64,000 nucleotides of DNA from positions 62,001 to 126,000 of the forward strand of contig JANNOJ010000022.1 of the NCBI GenBank assembly GCA_031399025.1. The letters are read 5' to 3'. Positions within the stretch are counted from its first letter, which is position 1. Each line of letters begins with the position of its first letter. Positions 16,756 to 25,515 of the stretch are shown piece by piece. A model generated the notes under the pieces. The model saw nothing but the letters and a program-made list of their open reading frames with translations. It did no database searches and was not told where the DNA came from. The position numbers were made by a program, and so were the translations under genes. This stretch comes from CBDBZL01 sp031399025 (GTDB lineage Bacteria; Pseudomonadota; Alphaproteobacteria; Sphingomonadales; Sphingomonadaceae).

Positions 16756-17250
16756 TCACCAGTCCACCCGGGCGCCCGGCGTGATCCCCAGCCTCGCCGC
16801 CGTCCCGGCGTTGAGTTCGAGCACCGCGGCGGCCGGCTGCTCGGAGATGAACGGGCCGGGCTGGAACGGGGTGGTGTTGGCGATGATGCTGTCGATGATG
16901 CCGTCCTCGCCGATGAACACCATGTCGAGCGGGATCTGGGTGTTCTCCATGGTGAAGGCGGCGGTGCGCGGCGGATGGCGCGGGAAGATCATGCCCTCGT
17001 CCGCGGCCATCGTCTGGCGGAAGCGCAGGCCCATCCACTGCTCCTCGGGCGCTTCGGCCACCTCGACGCGAAAGCGGTGCTCGCGCGCCCCCTGCACGAT
17101 CGTGAGCGGCACCACTTCAAGCCCCGAAAGCGGGTGCAGATACGGCGTGATCGGGGGTGCGGGTGCCGTCTCGGCTTGCGGCGAGCAGGCGGCGAACGCC
17201 AGCCCGGCCGCGCCGAGCACGACCATCGCCCGCTTCCTGATTCCCGTCAT
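16756..17250 (-). CDS. DUF192 family lipoprotein
   Basis: The 164-residue protein has a signal peptide with a lipobox (LGAAGLAFAAC), then a DUF192 domain: EEQWMGLRFRQTMAADEGMI, FTMENTQIPLDMVFIGEDG and VLELNAGTAARLGITPGARV. DUF192 proteins are small, often secreted and of unknown role. The stop of recX is five bases upstream of the start region, suggesting a recX-DUF192 transcript. Confidence 0.9.
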   Translation of the reverse strand: MTGIRKRAMVVLGAAGLAFAACSPQAETAPAPPITPYLHPLSGLEVVPLTIVQGAREHRFRVEVAEAPEEQWMGLRFRQTMAADEGMIFPRHPPRTAAFTMENTQIPLDMVFIGEDGIIDSIIANTTPFQPGPFISEQPAAAVLELNAGTAARLGITPGARVDW

Positions 17251-17254
17251 GGCG

Positions 17255-17836
17255 CTATTCCTCGCTTGCCGCTGCCCATTGCTCGGCCGCGTCGGCGGTC
17301 GGCGCGCCGATCAGCGCCCGGACATCGGCCAGAATGTGGCCCGCGCGCAGCATGGTCGCAATCTGTTTCTCACGCCGCGCCTGGTCGAGCGGCTGCGTGC
17401 CGTACGGGCCGAACCGCCGCTTGCGCACCAATGCCAGCGCCGCTGCCCGGCGGGCGCGCTCGTCCGGCTTGAGCTCGTCGCGAACCGCCGCCGAAATCCC
17501 CGCTGCACCGAGCGCCTGGCCGATCCGCCGCGGACCGTAGCCGCGCCGCAGCAGGCTGCCGCTGCGCGCCCGGGCGAACGCCTCGTCATCGACATAGCCG
17601 AGCGCGGCGAAGCGCTCGACGAGCGCGCCGGGGTCGGCCCCGGCCTCGCCCGTCCAGCCGCGCTCGCGCAGTTTGCCTTTCAAGTACCGCTCCAGTCTGG
17701 CCCCGCTGGTGGCGTAGCGGGCGACATAGGCGAGCGCGAGCGCCTGGAGTTGGGCCGCATCCAGCGGCTGGGGCTCGCGCGGGCGGGCAGTTCTGGACGG
17801 GCGTTCACTGTGGTGCATAGCCTGCCTGCTCGCCAT
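17255..17836 (-). CDS. recX: RecX-like regulatory protein
   Basis: RecX limits RecA filament growth. The protein shows the three-helix RecX repeats: ALAYVARYATSGARLERYLK, LVERFAALGYVDDEAFARAR and RRGYGPRRIGQALGAAGI. It is a little longer than typical members, with a C-terminal extension rich in Arg and Ala. ATG at 17836 gives 193 residues; ATG at 17818 is an equally plausible start. It precedes the DUF192 gene and diverges from the acyl-AMP ligase gene. Confidence 0.82.
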   Translation of the reverse strand: MASRQAMHHSERPSRTARPREPQPLDAAQLQALALAYVARYATSGARLERYLKGKLRERGWTGEAGADPGALVERFAALGYVDDEAFARARSGSLLRRGYGPRRIGQALGAAGISAAVRDELKPDERARRAAALALVRKRRFGPYGTQPLDQARREKQIATMLRAGHILADVRALIGAPTADAAEQWAAASEE

Positions 17837-17957
17837 ATTACTGCCACACTCCTTATCGAAGGGGAGCGATTGCCGCCGGGGTCGCATACCCACTTGTCCC
17901 AGCCCAGCCAATGGGCACGCCCCGCACAGAGCGGAGACGGCATCGCCCAAGGATAGC

Positions 17958-19685
17958 ATGAAGCAGCTCATTCCCACCCCGAACGATTGCCTGCTGCCGC
18001 GCCGCCTGTCGGCCTTCGACACCTTCACCAGCGCCATCGAATATGCCGCCCGAAGCGAGAAGGGTCTGAACTTCCACGACATGCGCGGCATTCTCGAGCG
18101 CGTCTATCCTTATGGCGAGATGGCGCGCGATGGCCTGGCCTATGCCTGGCGGCTGGCCGCCGCCGGCATCGGCAAGGGCGACCGGGTGGCCCTCATCGCC
18201 GATACCAGCGCCGATTTCGCGGCCTTGTTCTGCGGCGCGGTCTATGCCGGCGCCTGGCCCGTGCCCCTGCCGCTGCCCACCACCTTCGGCGGGCGTGAGA
18301 GCTATATCGAGCAGCTCGGCGCGCAGCTGGCCAGCTGCGAGCCCAGGATCCTGCTCTACCCGGCCGAGATCGCCGAGATGGCCGGCATCGCCGCCCAGCG
18401 GCAGGGCTGCGAAGGCGTTGACTGGGAGAGCTTCGCCAGCCGCTCCGCCCCGGCGCGCGACCTGCCGCGGGCCTCGCCCGAGGACATCTGCTACCTGCAA
18501 TATTCGAGCGGCTCGACGCGCTTTCCGACCGGCGTCGCGGTCACCCACCGCGCGCTGCTGCACAACCTCTACGGCCATGCCGCCACCATGGAGATCGGCG
18601 CGGGCGACCGGGTGGTGAGCTGGCTGCCGTGGTATCATGACATGGGCCTGGTCGGCTGCTTCCTGTCGCTGATCGCCAACCAGGTGAGCGTCGACTACCT
18701 CAAGACCGAGCATTTCGCCCGCCGCCCGCTCGCCTGGCTCGATCTCATCAGCCGCAACGCGGGCACCTCGATCAGCTATTCGCCCACCTTCGGCTACGAC
18801 ATCTGCTCGCGGCGCATCTCCAGCCAGTCCAACGTCGAAGAGCGCTTCGACCTGTCGCGCTGGCGGCTGGCGGGCAATGGTGCCGACATGATCCGCCCCG
18901 ACGTGATGCAGAACTTCGTCAACGCCTTCGCCCCGGCCGGCTTCCGCGCTTCGGCCTTCACCCCCAGCTACGGCCTGGCCGAGGCGACCCTGGCGGTCAC
19001 CGTTATGCCGGTAGGCGAAGGGATCCGGGTCGAACTGGTCGAGGAGGAGCGCCTTTCCGGCACCCGGCGCGACCTGTCGCGGCCGGCGCGCTACCGCGCC
19101 ATCGTCAATTGCGGCAAGCCGCTGCCCGACATGCAGGTCGAGATCCGCGGCGAGAACGGCCGCAAGAAGGGCGATCACCGCATCGGCAAGGTCTGGTGCC
19201 GCGGGCCATCGGTGATGCACTCCTATTTCCGCAACGAGGAAGCCACCCGCGAGTGTCTGGTGGACGGTTGGCTCGACACCGGCGACATGGGCTACATGGC
19301 CGATGGCTACCTGTTCGTGGTCGGCCGGGCCAAGGACATGATCATCATCAACGGCAAGAACCACTGGCCGCAGGATATTGAATGGGCGGTGGAGCAATTG
19401 CCCGGCTTCAACCACGGCGACATCGCCGCCTTCGCGATCGAGACCGATACCGGCGAGGAGGCGGCGGCGGTGCTGGTGCATTGCCGCGTCTCCGACCCCG
19501 ACGAGCGGCTGCGCCTGCGCGACACCATCCGCGACAAGGTGCGCTCGATCACCGGCATGAACTGCGTCGTCGAACTGGTCCCGCCGCGCACCCTGCCGCG
19601 CACCTCCTCGGGCAAGCTCAGCCGCGCCAAGGCCAAGCGGCTGTATCTGTCGGGCGAGATCGCCCCGCTCGAGCTGGCCGCCTGA
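17958..19685 (+). CDS. Fatty acyl-AMP ligase
   Basis: The 575-residue enzyme belongs to the adenylate-forming superfamily and most resembles FAALs, which make acyl-adenylates for transfer to a carrier protein. Core motifs are YLQYSSGSTRFPTGVAVTH (P-loop), SWLPWYHDMGLVGCFLSL, YGLAEATLAV, DGWLDTGDMGYMADGYLFVV and IIINGKNHWPQDIE, ending with the catalytic-lysine motif TSSGKLSRAKAKRLY. No carrier protein, polyketide synthase or sphingolipid gene lies next to it, so the recipient is unknown. An acyl-CoA synthetase is possible, but HDMGLVGCFL is FAAL-like. Confidence 0.85.
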   Translation: MKQLIPTPNDCLLPRRLSAFDTFTSAIEYAARSEKGLNFHDMRGILERVYPYGEMARDGLAYAWRLAAAGIGKGDRVALIADTSADFAALFCGAVYAGAWPVPLPLPTTFGGRESYIEQLGAQLASCEPRILLYPAEIAEMAGIAAQRQGCEGVDWESFASRSAPARDLPRASPEDICYLQYSSGSTRFPTGVAVTHRALLHNLYGHAATMEIGAGDRVVSWLPWYHDMGLVGCFLSLIANQVSVDYLKTEHFARRPLAWLDLISRNAGTSISYSPTFGYDICSRRISSQSNVEERFDLSRWRLAGNGADMIRPDVMQNFVNAFAPAGFRASAFTPSYGLAEATLAVTVMPVGEGIRVELVEEERLSGTRRDLSRPARYRAIVNCGKPLPDMQVEIRGENGRKKGDHRIGKVWCRGPSVMHSYFRNEEATRECLVDGWLDTGDMGYMADGYLFVVGRAKDMIIINGKNHWPQDIEWAVEQLPGFNHGDIAAFAIETDTGEEAAAVLVHCRVSDPDERLRLRDTIRDKVRSITGMNCVVELVPPRTLPRTSSGKLSRAKAKRLYLSGEIAPLELAA

Positions 19686-19698
19686 ACCGCGGCGGACC

Positions 19699-20583
19699 TT
19701 AGCTCGGCGATGGTTCGCGGCGGTCGAGGGTCCAGGTGGCCAGCGTCTCGTCGTCCGCTCCGTTCTCGATCGCCATCTCGTCGGCAACCATCCCGACCAG
19801 GCAGATCGGGCGCTGTTCGGGCCCGGCCGGCTGGTGGCAATGGACCGCCGCATCGCCCTGAACCGGCGCGATCCGTCCGGTGATGCGGATGCGGAAGCCG
19901 GCTGACACATCGAGGTCATCTTCCGAAACCCGCAGGACCGACTGGTAGACGACCGGATCGGGATCCTCGGCCCGATCCTCGTCGGCCAAGATCGTCGTTC
20001 CGATCGCCAAGGTTTGGCCAGGCAAGGTCACCGGCTCGGCGTCGGTGGCCGCGGACCCGGCCTCGCTCGCGGGGCACCCCTCGCTCGAACTCCAGGGGCG
20101 CATGATCCAGAACCCTTCCACCGCCTCGACGCCCGGCGGGGGCTGGCCGGACCACCAATCCTCCACCGGCCAGACGCGGGGGGCGACATGCAGCCGCAGG
20201 GCATTGCTTGCTTCATCATAACGCCAGCGCATCGCCGCGCTGCTCGCTTCCTCGGCGGGGCCGTCGCAACCGAACGGCAGCCTGATCTCGAACCGGCGCC
20301 CGACCGCCTCGGCCAGGCTGCGAGGCGGCTCGGTGCCCGCGGCGGCGGCGTCTGCGGCGGCGGCCGCCAGCGCCACCAGCTCGGCCCGGCCAAGGACACC
20401 GCGCGTCGCGGCGGCGTCACTCGGCGCCCGAGTCGGCGTGGCGAGCGGGAGGGGGCGGATCGCCATCTGGGTCCGCTCGGTGGTCGCGCGGCCGACATAA
20501 AAGCCCGTGACCCCCGCCAGAGCCGCCACGGCGATCGCGCTGGCGATGGCGATGCGGCTGGCACGCAGGCTTGGCTCTTGCAT
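19699..20583 (-). CDS. Membrane-anchored periplasmic protein of unknown function
   Basis: ATG at 20583 gives 294 residues (an ATG two codons earlier is equally possible). One N-terminal membrane segment (IAIASAIAVAALAGVTGFYV) is followed by an Ala-rich linker and a soluble domain with a cysteine pair (FGCDGPAEE, SEGCPASE). Nothing in it is recognised as a known family. It ends 13 bases from the convergent FAAL gene and is probably transcribed alone. Confidence 0.6.
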   Translation of the reverse strand: MQEPSLRASRIAIASAIAVAALAGVTGFYVGRATTERTQMAIRPLPLATPTRAPSDAAATRGVLGRAELVALAAAAADAAAAGTEPPRSLAEAVGRRFEIRLPFGCDGPAEEASSAAMRWRYDEASNALRLHVAPRVWPVEDWWSGQPPPGVEAVEGFWIMRPWSSSEGCPASEAGSAATDAEPVTLPGQTLAIGTTILADEDRAEDPDPVVYQSVLRVSEDDLDVSAGFRIRITGRIAPVQGDAAVHCHQPAGPEQRPICLVGMVADEMAIENGADDETLATWTLDRREPSPS

Positions 20584-20705
20584 GAACACTTGTTAGCAAG
20601 ACATCTCCTTGCTTCCAGTCCCATTCGGGCCGCCATGGCAACACGTATCGGGGGCTGCATGGCTCATCAGGGAGAGATCACCGCATCAGGGCGTTGGCGC
20701 CGGCC

Positions 20706-22019
20706 ATGAACATCGACCAGGTCCTGACGCTGGTGGTGCTCGCGGCGGTGGTCGGCGCGCTGATCGGGGACAAGGTGCGCTCCGATGTCGTGGCGCTGAG
20801 CGGGGCGGCAGTGCTGTTGATGACCGGCGTGGTGCGCCCGGTGGAGGTGCAGAGCGCCTTCGCCAGCCCCGCCATCATCGCGCTCGCCTCCTTGTTCGTG
20901 ATCGCCTACGCGCTCGAGCTGACAGGCCTGCTGGATCGCGCGATCGGCCTGGCGGTGGCGCTGTGCAAGCGGGCGGGCACAATCGGCATCTGGCTGCTGC
21001 TCGGCGCCGTCGGGATCATCTCGGCGTTCATGAACGGCACGCCGATCGTGGTGCTCGGCGCGCCGGTGGTGCGCGACGTCGCCATTGCGATGAAGCAATC
21101 GCCCAAGCGCTATCTCCTGCCGCTCTCGTACGTCACCGTGCTGGCCGGATGCTGCACCCTCATCGGCACCTCGACGAACCTGCTGGTGGACGACATGGCC
21201 AGCAATGCCGGCCAGCCGCGCTTCGGCATGTTCGAGATCACGCCCGTGGGCATCCCGGTGGCAATCGCCGGTGGCCTGTACCTGTTCTTCCTGAGCGGCC
21301 GGCTGCTGAGAAAGAGCATCAGCGACGAGCATGAGCAGGTGGAGCAGCGTGATTACGGTCCCGCCCTGAACGTCGGCGGAGCGCAGGTGGGCGATGCCCA
21401 GTTGTTCGCCGAGCAGCGCCCGCTCCAGCCAGGCAAGGCGGCCGTTGCCGGCGCGATCTTCATCGGCGCCATCGCCTTTGCCGCGCTCGGCATCGTGCCC
21501 ATCGCCGCATCCGCGTTCACCGGCGCGGTGCTGCTGATCTTGTTGCGGATCATTACCGCCGACCAGGCCTATGGCGGGTTGAAGCCGGAGATCCTGATCC
21601 TCATCGCCGGCATGGTGGTGATCGGCATCGCGCTGGAGGAAAGCGGGCTGGCCGCGGCGATGACCGGTGCACTTATCGGATCGACGAGCGAGATCAGCCC
21701 GCTCATCGCGCTGATCATCCTCTACGCCGTGACGATGGTGCTTACCGAGCTGTTGTCCAACGCCACAGTCGCAGTGCTGGTGACACCGATCGCGGTGGCC
21801 CTGGCCGAAAGCCTGGGAGTGAGCCCGCGTCCGTTCCTGATCGCGGTGATGATGGCGGGAAGCGCTGCCTTCGCCACGCCGTTCGGTTACCAGACCAACG
21901 TCATCGTCTACCAGATGGCCGGGTATCGCTACCTGGACTTCGTGCGCGTGGGCCTGCCGCTCAATGTGCTCACCTTTGCCGTGGCCATCCCCGCGATCAG
22001 CCTGTCCTTCCCGTTCTGA
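20706..22019 (+). CDS. SLC13-family anion permease
   Basis: This 437-residue inner-membrane protein has about eleven hydrophobic segments in two halves, typical of the DASS/SLC13 family of sodium-coupled dicarboxylate, citrate or sulfate carriers. Hallmarks are FMNGTPIVVLGAPVV, GCCTLIGTSTNLLVDDM and, in the second half, TELLSNATVAVLVTPIAVAL followed by FATPFGYQTNVIVYQMAGY, the two SNT-type substrate and sodium sites. There are no TrkA-C inserts between the halves. ATG at 20706 is preferred over an upstream TTG. Substrate cannot be told. Confidence 0.87.
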   Translation: MNIDQVLTLVVLAAVVGALIGDKVRSDVVALSGAAVLLMTGVVRPVEVQSAFASPAIIALASLFVIAYALELTGLLDRAIGLAVALCKRAGTIGIWLLLGAVGIISAFMNGTPIVVLGAPVVRDVAIAMKQSPKRYLLPLSYVTVLAGCCTLIGTSTNLLVDDMASNAGQPRFGMFEITPVGIPVAIAGGLYLFFLSGRLLRKSISDEHEQVEQRDYGPALNVGGAQVGDAQLFAEQRPLQPGKAAVAGAIFIGAIAFAALGIVPIAASAFTGAVLLILLRIITADQAYGGLKPEILILIAGMVVIGIALEESGLAAAMTGALIGSTSEISPLIALIILYAVTMVLTELLSNATVAVLVTPIAVALAESLGVSPRPFLIAVMMAGSAAFATPFGYQTNVIVYQMAGYRYLDFVRVGLPLNVLTFAVAIPAISLSFPF

Positions 22020-22049
22020 CCAAGGCTGGCTCGTGGCACCGCCCGGCAA

Positions 22050-22445
22050 CTAGCCCAGCAGCAGCACGCCGAGCAGGAGCAGCAATGGCAGGGTCGCCAC
22101 GGCCCAGACCAAGGTCCTGATCCTGGGGATCCCGGCCCAGTACAGCGGCAGGTACAGCGCCCGGGCCCCGAGCCAGATCCAGCCGGCGAGGGCGGTCGGT
22201 TCGCCGGCCTTGCCCGTCACCACCACCCCGACCAGGCCGATGATTGCCAGCGGCAGGGTTTCAAGAAAGTTGGCCTGCGCGCGCGCGAGCCGGCCGGCAA
22301 TCGGATTGAGCGGCGGCATCGGCTCGTCGCGCGCGCCCATGTTCCAGTCTCTGCCATATTGCCGCGTCCGGTAACTTCCGGCCAGCAGGATGTGGACCAC
22401 GAGCAGGACGCCGCCAAGCGCCAGGGCCAGGAGTTCGCCAGGCAT
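22050..22445 (-). CDS. MAPEG family membrane protein
   Basis: The 131-residue protein has four membrane segments and the MAPEG pattern, with ARAQANFLETLPLAIIGLVG carrying the conserved ARAQxNxxE motif. Eukaryotic relatives include microsomal glutathione S-transferases; bacterial functions are mostly unknown. It converges with the SLC13 gene and diverges from telA. Confidence 0.88.
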   Translation of the reverse strand: MPGELLALALGGVLLVVHILLAGSYRTRQYGRDWNMGARDEPMPPLNPIAGRLARAQANFLETLPLAIIGLVGVVVTGKAGEPTALAGWIWLGARALYLPLYWAGIPRIRTLVWAVATLPLLLLLGVLLLG

Positions 22446-22563
22446 TGTGTCAGCCTTCGTTGCGGATTGCCATCGGCCGATCGGATAGCAGCAAGGAGCG
22501 GCGCTTGAAAAGCGTGTCTTGCTCCCTTAATACAGTTGACGCGCAACGGGGATCGAACGAGGC

Positions 22564-23781
22564 ATGGCCACCACCAACCAGACCATCACCGCGGATGCGA
22601 CCGCCCTCAAGCTAGCGCCGCCCGAACCCGTGCCGCAGGTGAGCGCCGAGACGGCTTCAGGACTGGTGCCGGTGAGCGAGGAGAAGAAGTCGGCGCTGCA
22701 AACCAAGGTCGACGGCTTCGTCGCCGAACTGGTGGCGCTCGATCCCAAATCGCCCGAGTTCGGCAAGCAGGTCGATCTCATCACGAACATGGGCCGCAAG
22801 GAGATCGCCGCGGCCGCGGGCATGTCCAACCGCTTCCTCGAGCGCCCGGTGCGGGCGATGGACGCCGACAGCGGCGTGGGCGCCAACCTCACCGAGCTGC
22901 GCCGCACGGTGGAAGAGCTCGACCCGGGCCGCAAGGGCAAGATGACCGGGCGCAAGTTCCTGGGCATCATTCCCATGGGCAACAGACTGAAGAACTATTT
23001 CGACAGCTACACCAGCGCCCAGGGGCACATCCAGGCGATCCTCGCCCGGCTGGCCAGCGGCAAGGACGAGCTGCTGATGGACAATGCCGCCATCGACGTG
23101 GAGCGCACCAAGCTGTGGGAGGCGATGGGCAATCTGGAACAGATGATCCACATCGCCAAGACGCTCGACCAGAAGCTCGAGGACCTGGCCGCCGACCTCG
23201 ATGCGACCGATCCCGAAAAGGCCAAGGCGATCCGCGAGACCGCATTGTTCTACGTCCGTCAGCGCCAGCAGGACCTGCTCACGCAGATGGCGGTGAGCGT
23301 GCAGGGCTACCTGGCGCTCGACCTGGTCAAGAAGAACAACGTGGAGCTGGTCAAGGGCGTGGATCGGGCGAGCACCACCACCGTGGGCGCGCTGCGCACC
23401 GCGGTGACGGTGGCGCAGGCGATGACCAACCAGAAGCTGGTGCTCGGCCAGATCACCGCGCTCAACCAGACCACCGCCGGGATCATCGATTCCACCGGGC
23501 AGATGCTGCGCGACAATACTGCCAAGATCCACGAGCAGGCGGCCGCCAGCACCATCCCGCTGGAGACCCTCCAGCGCGCCTTCCAGAACATCTACGACAC
23601 CATGGACGAGGTCGACCAGTTCAAGGTCCGCGCGCTCGCCAGCATGAAGCAGACGGTCACGACCTTGTCGGCCGAGGTGGAGAAGTCGCGCGGCTATATC
23701 GCCCGCGCCGAGGGCCAGGCGCAAGCCTCCGCGCAGCTCCAGGGCCGCAGCGAAGCCTCGCTGCTGAGCCTCGAGCCCTGA
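22564..23781 (+). CDS. TelA/KlaA toxic anion resistance family protein
   Basis: The 405-residue protein is mostly helical and matches TelA, named for tellurite resistance on plasmids but found on many chromosomes. Characteristic parts are VERTKLWEAMGNLEQMIHIA, DLLTQMAVSVQGYLALDLVK, KKNNVELVKGVDRASTTTVG and ALRTAVTVAQAMTNQKLVLG. The actual role is unresolved and may involve envelope stress. It overlaps the next gene by one base (TGATG), and the pairing with an XpaC-like gene recalls xpaC-yaaN of Bacillus. Confidence 0.9.
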   Translation: MATTNQTITADATALKLAPPEPVPQVSAETASGLVPVSEEKKSALQTKVDGFVAELVALDPKSPEFGKQVDLITNMGRKEIAAAAGMSNRFLERPVRAMDADSGVGANLTELRRTVEELDPGRKGKMTGRKFLGIIPMGNRLKNYFDSYTSAQGHIQAILARLASGKDELLMDNAAIDVERTKLWEAMGNLEQMIHIAKTLDQKLEDLAADLDATDPEKAKAIRETALFYVRQRQQDLLTQMAVSVQGYLALDLVKKNNVELVKGVDRASTTTVGALRTAVTVAQAMTNQKLVLGQITALNQTTAGIIDSTGQMLRDNTAKIHEQAAASTIPLETLQRAFQNIYDTMDEVDQFKVRALASMKQTVTTLSAEVEKSRGYIARAEGQAQASAQLQGRSEASLLSLEP

Positions 23782-24596
23782 TGGCCGACACCACCGGCCA
23801 GAGCGAGACTATCCTGCGCGATGCCGGTCGCTCGCTCGCCGTGCAGCGCGACGGCGGCTACCATCGGCGCGCGCGCAGCAAGTCGATCGGCCAGGGTTCG
23901 GCCGCGCTCAAGCGCCGGCACCTCAGGACCAAGTTGCGCAATATCGTCGTCGCCGTGGTCGGCATCGTCGTGGCCGCGATGGTCGTCGGCCTGGTGATCG
24001 ACGGGCTCGGGTTCATCGGCCTGTTCGTGACCGCGCTGGCGATCATATGCGCGATCATCGCTGTTTCGGCGCATAAGGTGAAGGTGCCCCGGCGGGCCGA
24101 ACTCAATCGCGGCGACGTGAAAAGCCTCGTGGCGCGGACCGAATTGTGGCTGGAGCACCAGCGCCCCGCCCTCCCGGCGCCCGCCGCGCGCATCGTCGAG
24201 GACATCGGCGTGCAGCTCGACGCGCTCGGCCTCCAGCTCCAGCACGTCGACCCCGCGCATCCCGCCGCCACCCAAACGCGCAAGCTGGTCGGCGAATACC
24301 TGCCCGAGATGATCGACAGCTACCGCCGCATCCCGGATCACCTGCGCCGCGAGCAGCGCGCGGGGACCACCCCCGACCAGCAGCTGGCCGAGTCCTTACG
24401 CAAGATCAGCGGCGAGATCGATCACGTCACCCGCCAGCTGGCTGACGGCGCACTCGATGATCTCGCCATCCGCAGCCGCTACCTCGATTACAAATTCGGC
24501 GGTGAGCTCGAAGGGCCAGCGGCCACCCCTGCGCCGAGCCCGACCTTGGCTGCGTCTTCGTCGACCCCTGCGCAATTATCGCCGGAGAAGCCGTGA
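23781..24596 (+). CDS. XpaC-like membrane protein partner of TelA
   Basis: The 271-residue product has a basic N-terminus, two adjacent membrane segments (about residues 54-96: NIVVAVVGIVVAAMVVGLVI, then FIGLFVTALAIICAIIAVSA) and a long cytoplasmic helical domain with VARTELWLEHQRPALPAPA and LVGEYLPEMIDSYRRIPDHL. The layout and genomic partner fit the XpaC (5-bromo-4-chloroindolyl phosphate hydrolysis) family, though similarity is judged by eye. ATG overlaps the telA stop; its own stop overlaps the next ATG (ATGA). Confidence 0.7.
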   Translation: MADTTGQSETILRDAGRSLAVQRDGGYHRRARSKSIGQGSAALKRRHLRTKLRNIVVAVVGIVVAAMVVGLVIDGLGFIGLFVTALAIICAIIAVSAHKVKVPRRAELNRGDVKSLVARTELWLEHQRPALPAPAARIVEDIGVQLDALGLQLQHVDPAHPAATQTRKLVGEYLPEMIDSYRRIPDHLRREQRAGTTPDQQLAESLRKISGEIDHVTRQLADGALDDLAIRSRYLDYKFGGELEGPAATPAPSPTLAASSSTPAQLSPEKP

Positions 24597-24919
24597 TGCA
24601 GGTCGCCATTCCCCACCAGCTTGGCCGCGACGAGGTTCGCCGTCGTCTCAGGTCGCGCAGCCACGAGCTGGCGGGCTCCATTCCCGGCGGCATGGCCGAA
24701 GTTGTCACCGACTGGCCGGCAGAAGATCGGATGAACCTGTCGGTCCAGGCGCTCGGCCAGGCGCTGGCGGGCTACATCGACATCCGCGATACCGAGATCG
24801 AGGTCGTGCTCATGCTGCCGCCCGCGCTCGGCTTCATCCAGCCGATGGTGGAAGGCGCCATTCGCCAGCAGGGTCGGTTGCTGCTCGGTCCGCCCACGAG
24901 CGCTGGCGCGGACCGCTAG
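24596..24919 (+). CDS. Polyhydroxyalkanoic acid system family protein
   Basis: The 107-residue protein starts MQVAIPHQLGRDEVRRRL and continues SIPGGMAEVVTDWPAEDRMN, then LPPALGFIQPMVEGAIRQQG, which fits PF09650, named for a PHA granule regulon protein. No PHA synthase or depolymerase is nearby; instead it is the third gene of a tightly overlapped set with telA and the XpaC-like gene. Its stop overlaps the end of the convergent DUF2721 gene by four bases. A role at membranes or granules is inference. Confidence 0.85.
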   Translation: MQVAIPHQLGRDEVRRRLRSRSHELAGSIPGGMAEVVTDWPAEDRMNLSVQALGQALAGYIDIRDTEIEVVLMLPPALGFIQPMVEGAIRQQGRLLLGPPTSAGADR

Positions 24920-25368
24920 AGCTTGCGCTCCAGCTCGAGATAATTGGCCGGAATCCGCAGCGCCTCGGTGGCCAGCTGCGTTTCGCGCAGGAACAGCAGC
25001 AGCGCCCACATCAGCAGCGCCACCGCGAGCATGAACACGCCCGCGGCCACCGGCTGCAGTCTGGTGCCGAACAGCTCCTCGAGGAAGAGCAGCGCCACCG
25101 TCAGCCCGACGCACACGGCTGACATCACCAGCAGCAGAATGGACCGGCTGATCAGCTGGATACGCCGGTCGACAAGGCGGATTTCACGCACGATCGCATC
25201 GTGCGCGTCACCCGCGGTGGCGGTATACTGCTCCTGCAGGCTGCGCGAGCGGTCCACCACCCGCCCCAGCCGCGAGGACAACAGGTTCATGATGTTGCCC
25301 AGCGCCACCAACACGAACACCGGCGCCAAAGCGAGCTGGATCGTCTGGGCGATCATTTCGGGTCGCAT
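24916..25368 (-). CDS. DUF2721 membrane protein
   Basis: The 150-residue protein has an N-terminal hydrophobic segment (IQLALAPVFVLVALGNIMNL), a soluble helix with SSRLGRVVDRSRSLQEQY, and two C-terminal membrane segments (ILLLVMSAVCVGLTVALLFL; AAGVFMLAVALLMWALLLFL). This is the layout of DUF2721, function unknown. ATG at 25368 is chosen; upstream in-frame sequence reaches into the divergent heme oxygenase region. Confidence 0.85.
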   Translation of the reverse strand: MRPEMIAQTIQLALAPVFVLVALGNIMNLLSSRLGRVVDRSRSLQEQYTATAGDAHDAIVREIRLVDRRIQLISRSILLLVMSAVCVGLTVALLFLEELFGTRLQPVAAGVFMLAVALLMWALLLFLRETQLATEALRIPANYLELERKL

Positions 25369-25515
25369 GTTCACCTGTGGCTTTCGCGGCGATCTCCTAG
25401 CTGGGAATGAACCGTTCGGGAACCTGTCACAGGTTGGGGGGATTGAGGGAGTTCGCCGGTGCCGGAGCATCGCCGGAGCATCTTGGCGCCCGCTGGCGAG
25501 TTCCGAAGGGTATCA

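Noticed and set aside
17853..19919. 688-residue open frame antisense to the fatty acyl-AMP ligase
   Set aside because: Typical high-GC antisense shadow; composition is His/Gln/Gly/Arg-rich and the plus strand has a complete enzyme.
20667..22049. 460-residue open frame antisense to the SLC13 gene
   Set aside because: His/Asp/Arg/Gln-rich translation typical of the complement of a membrane-protein gene.
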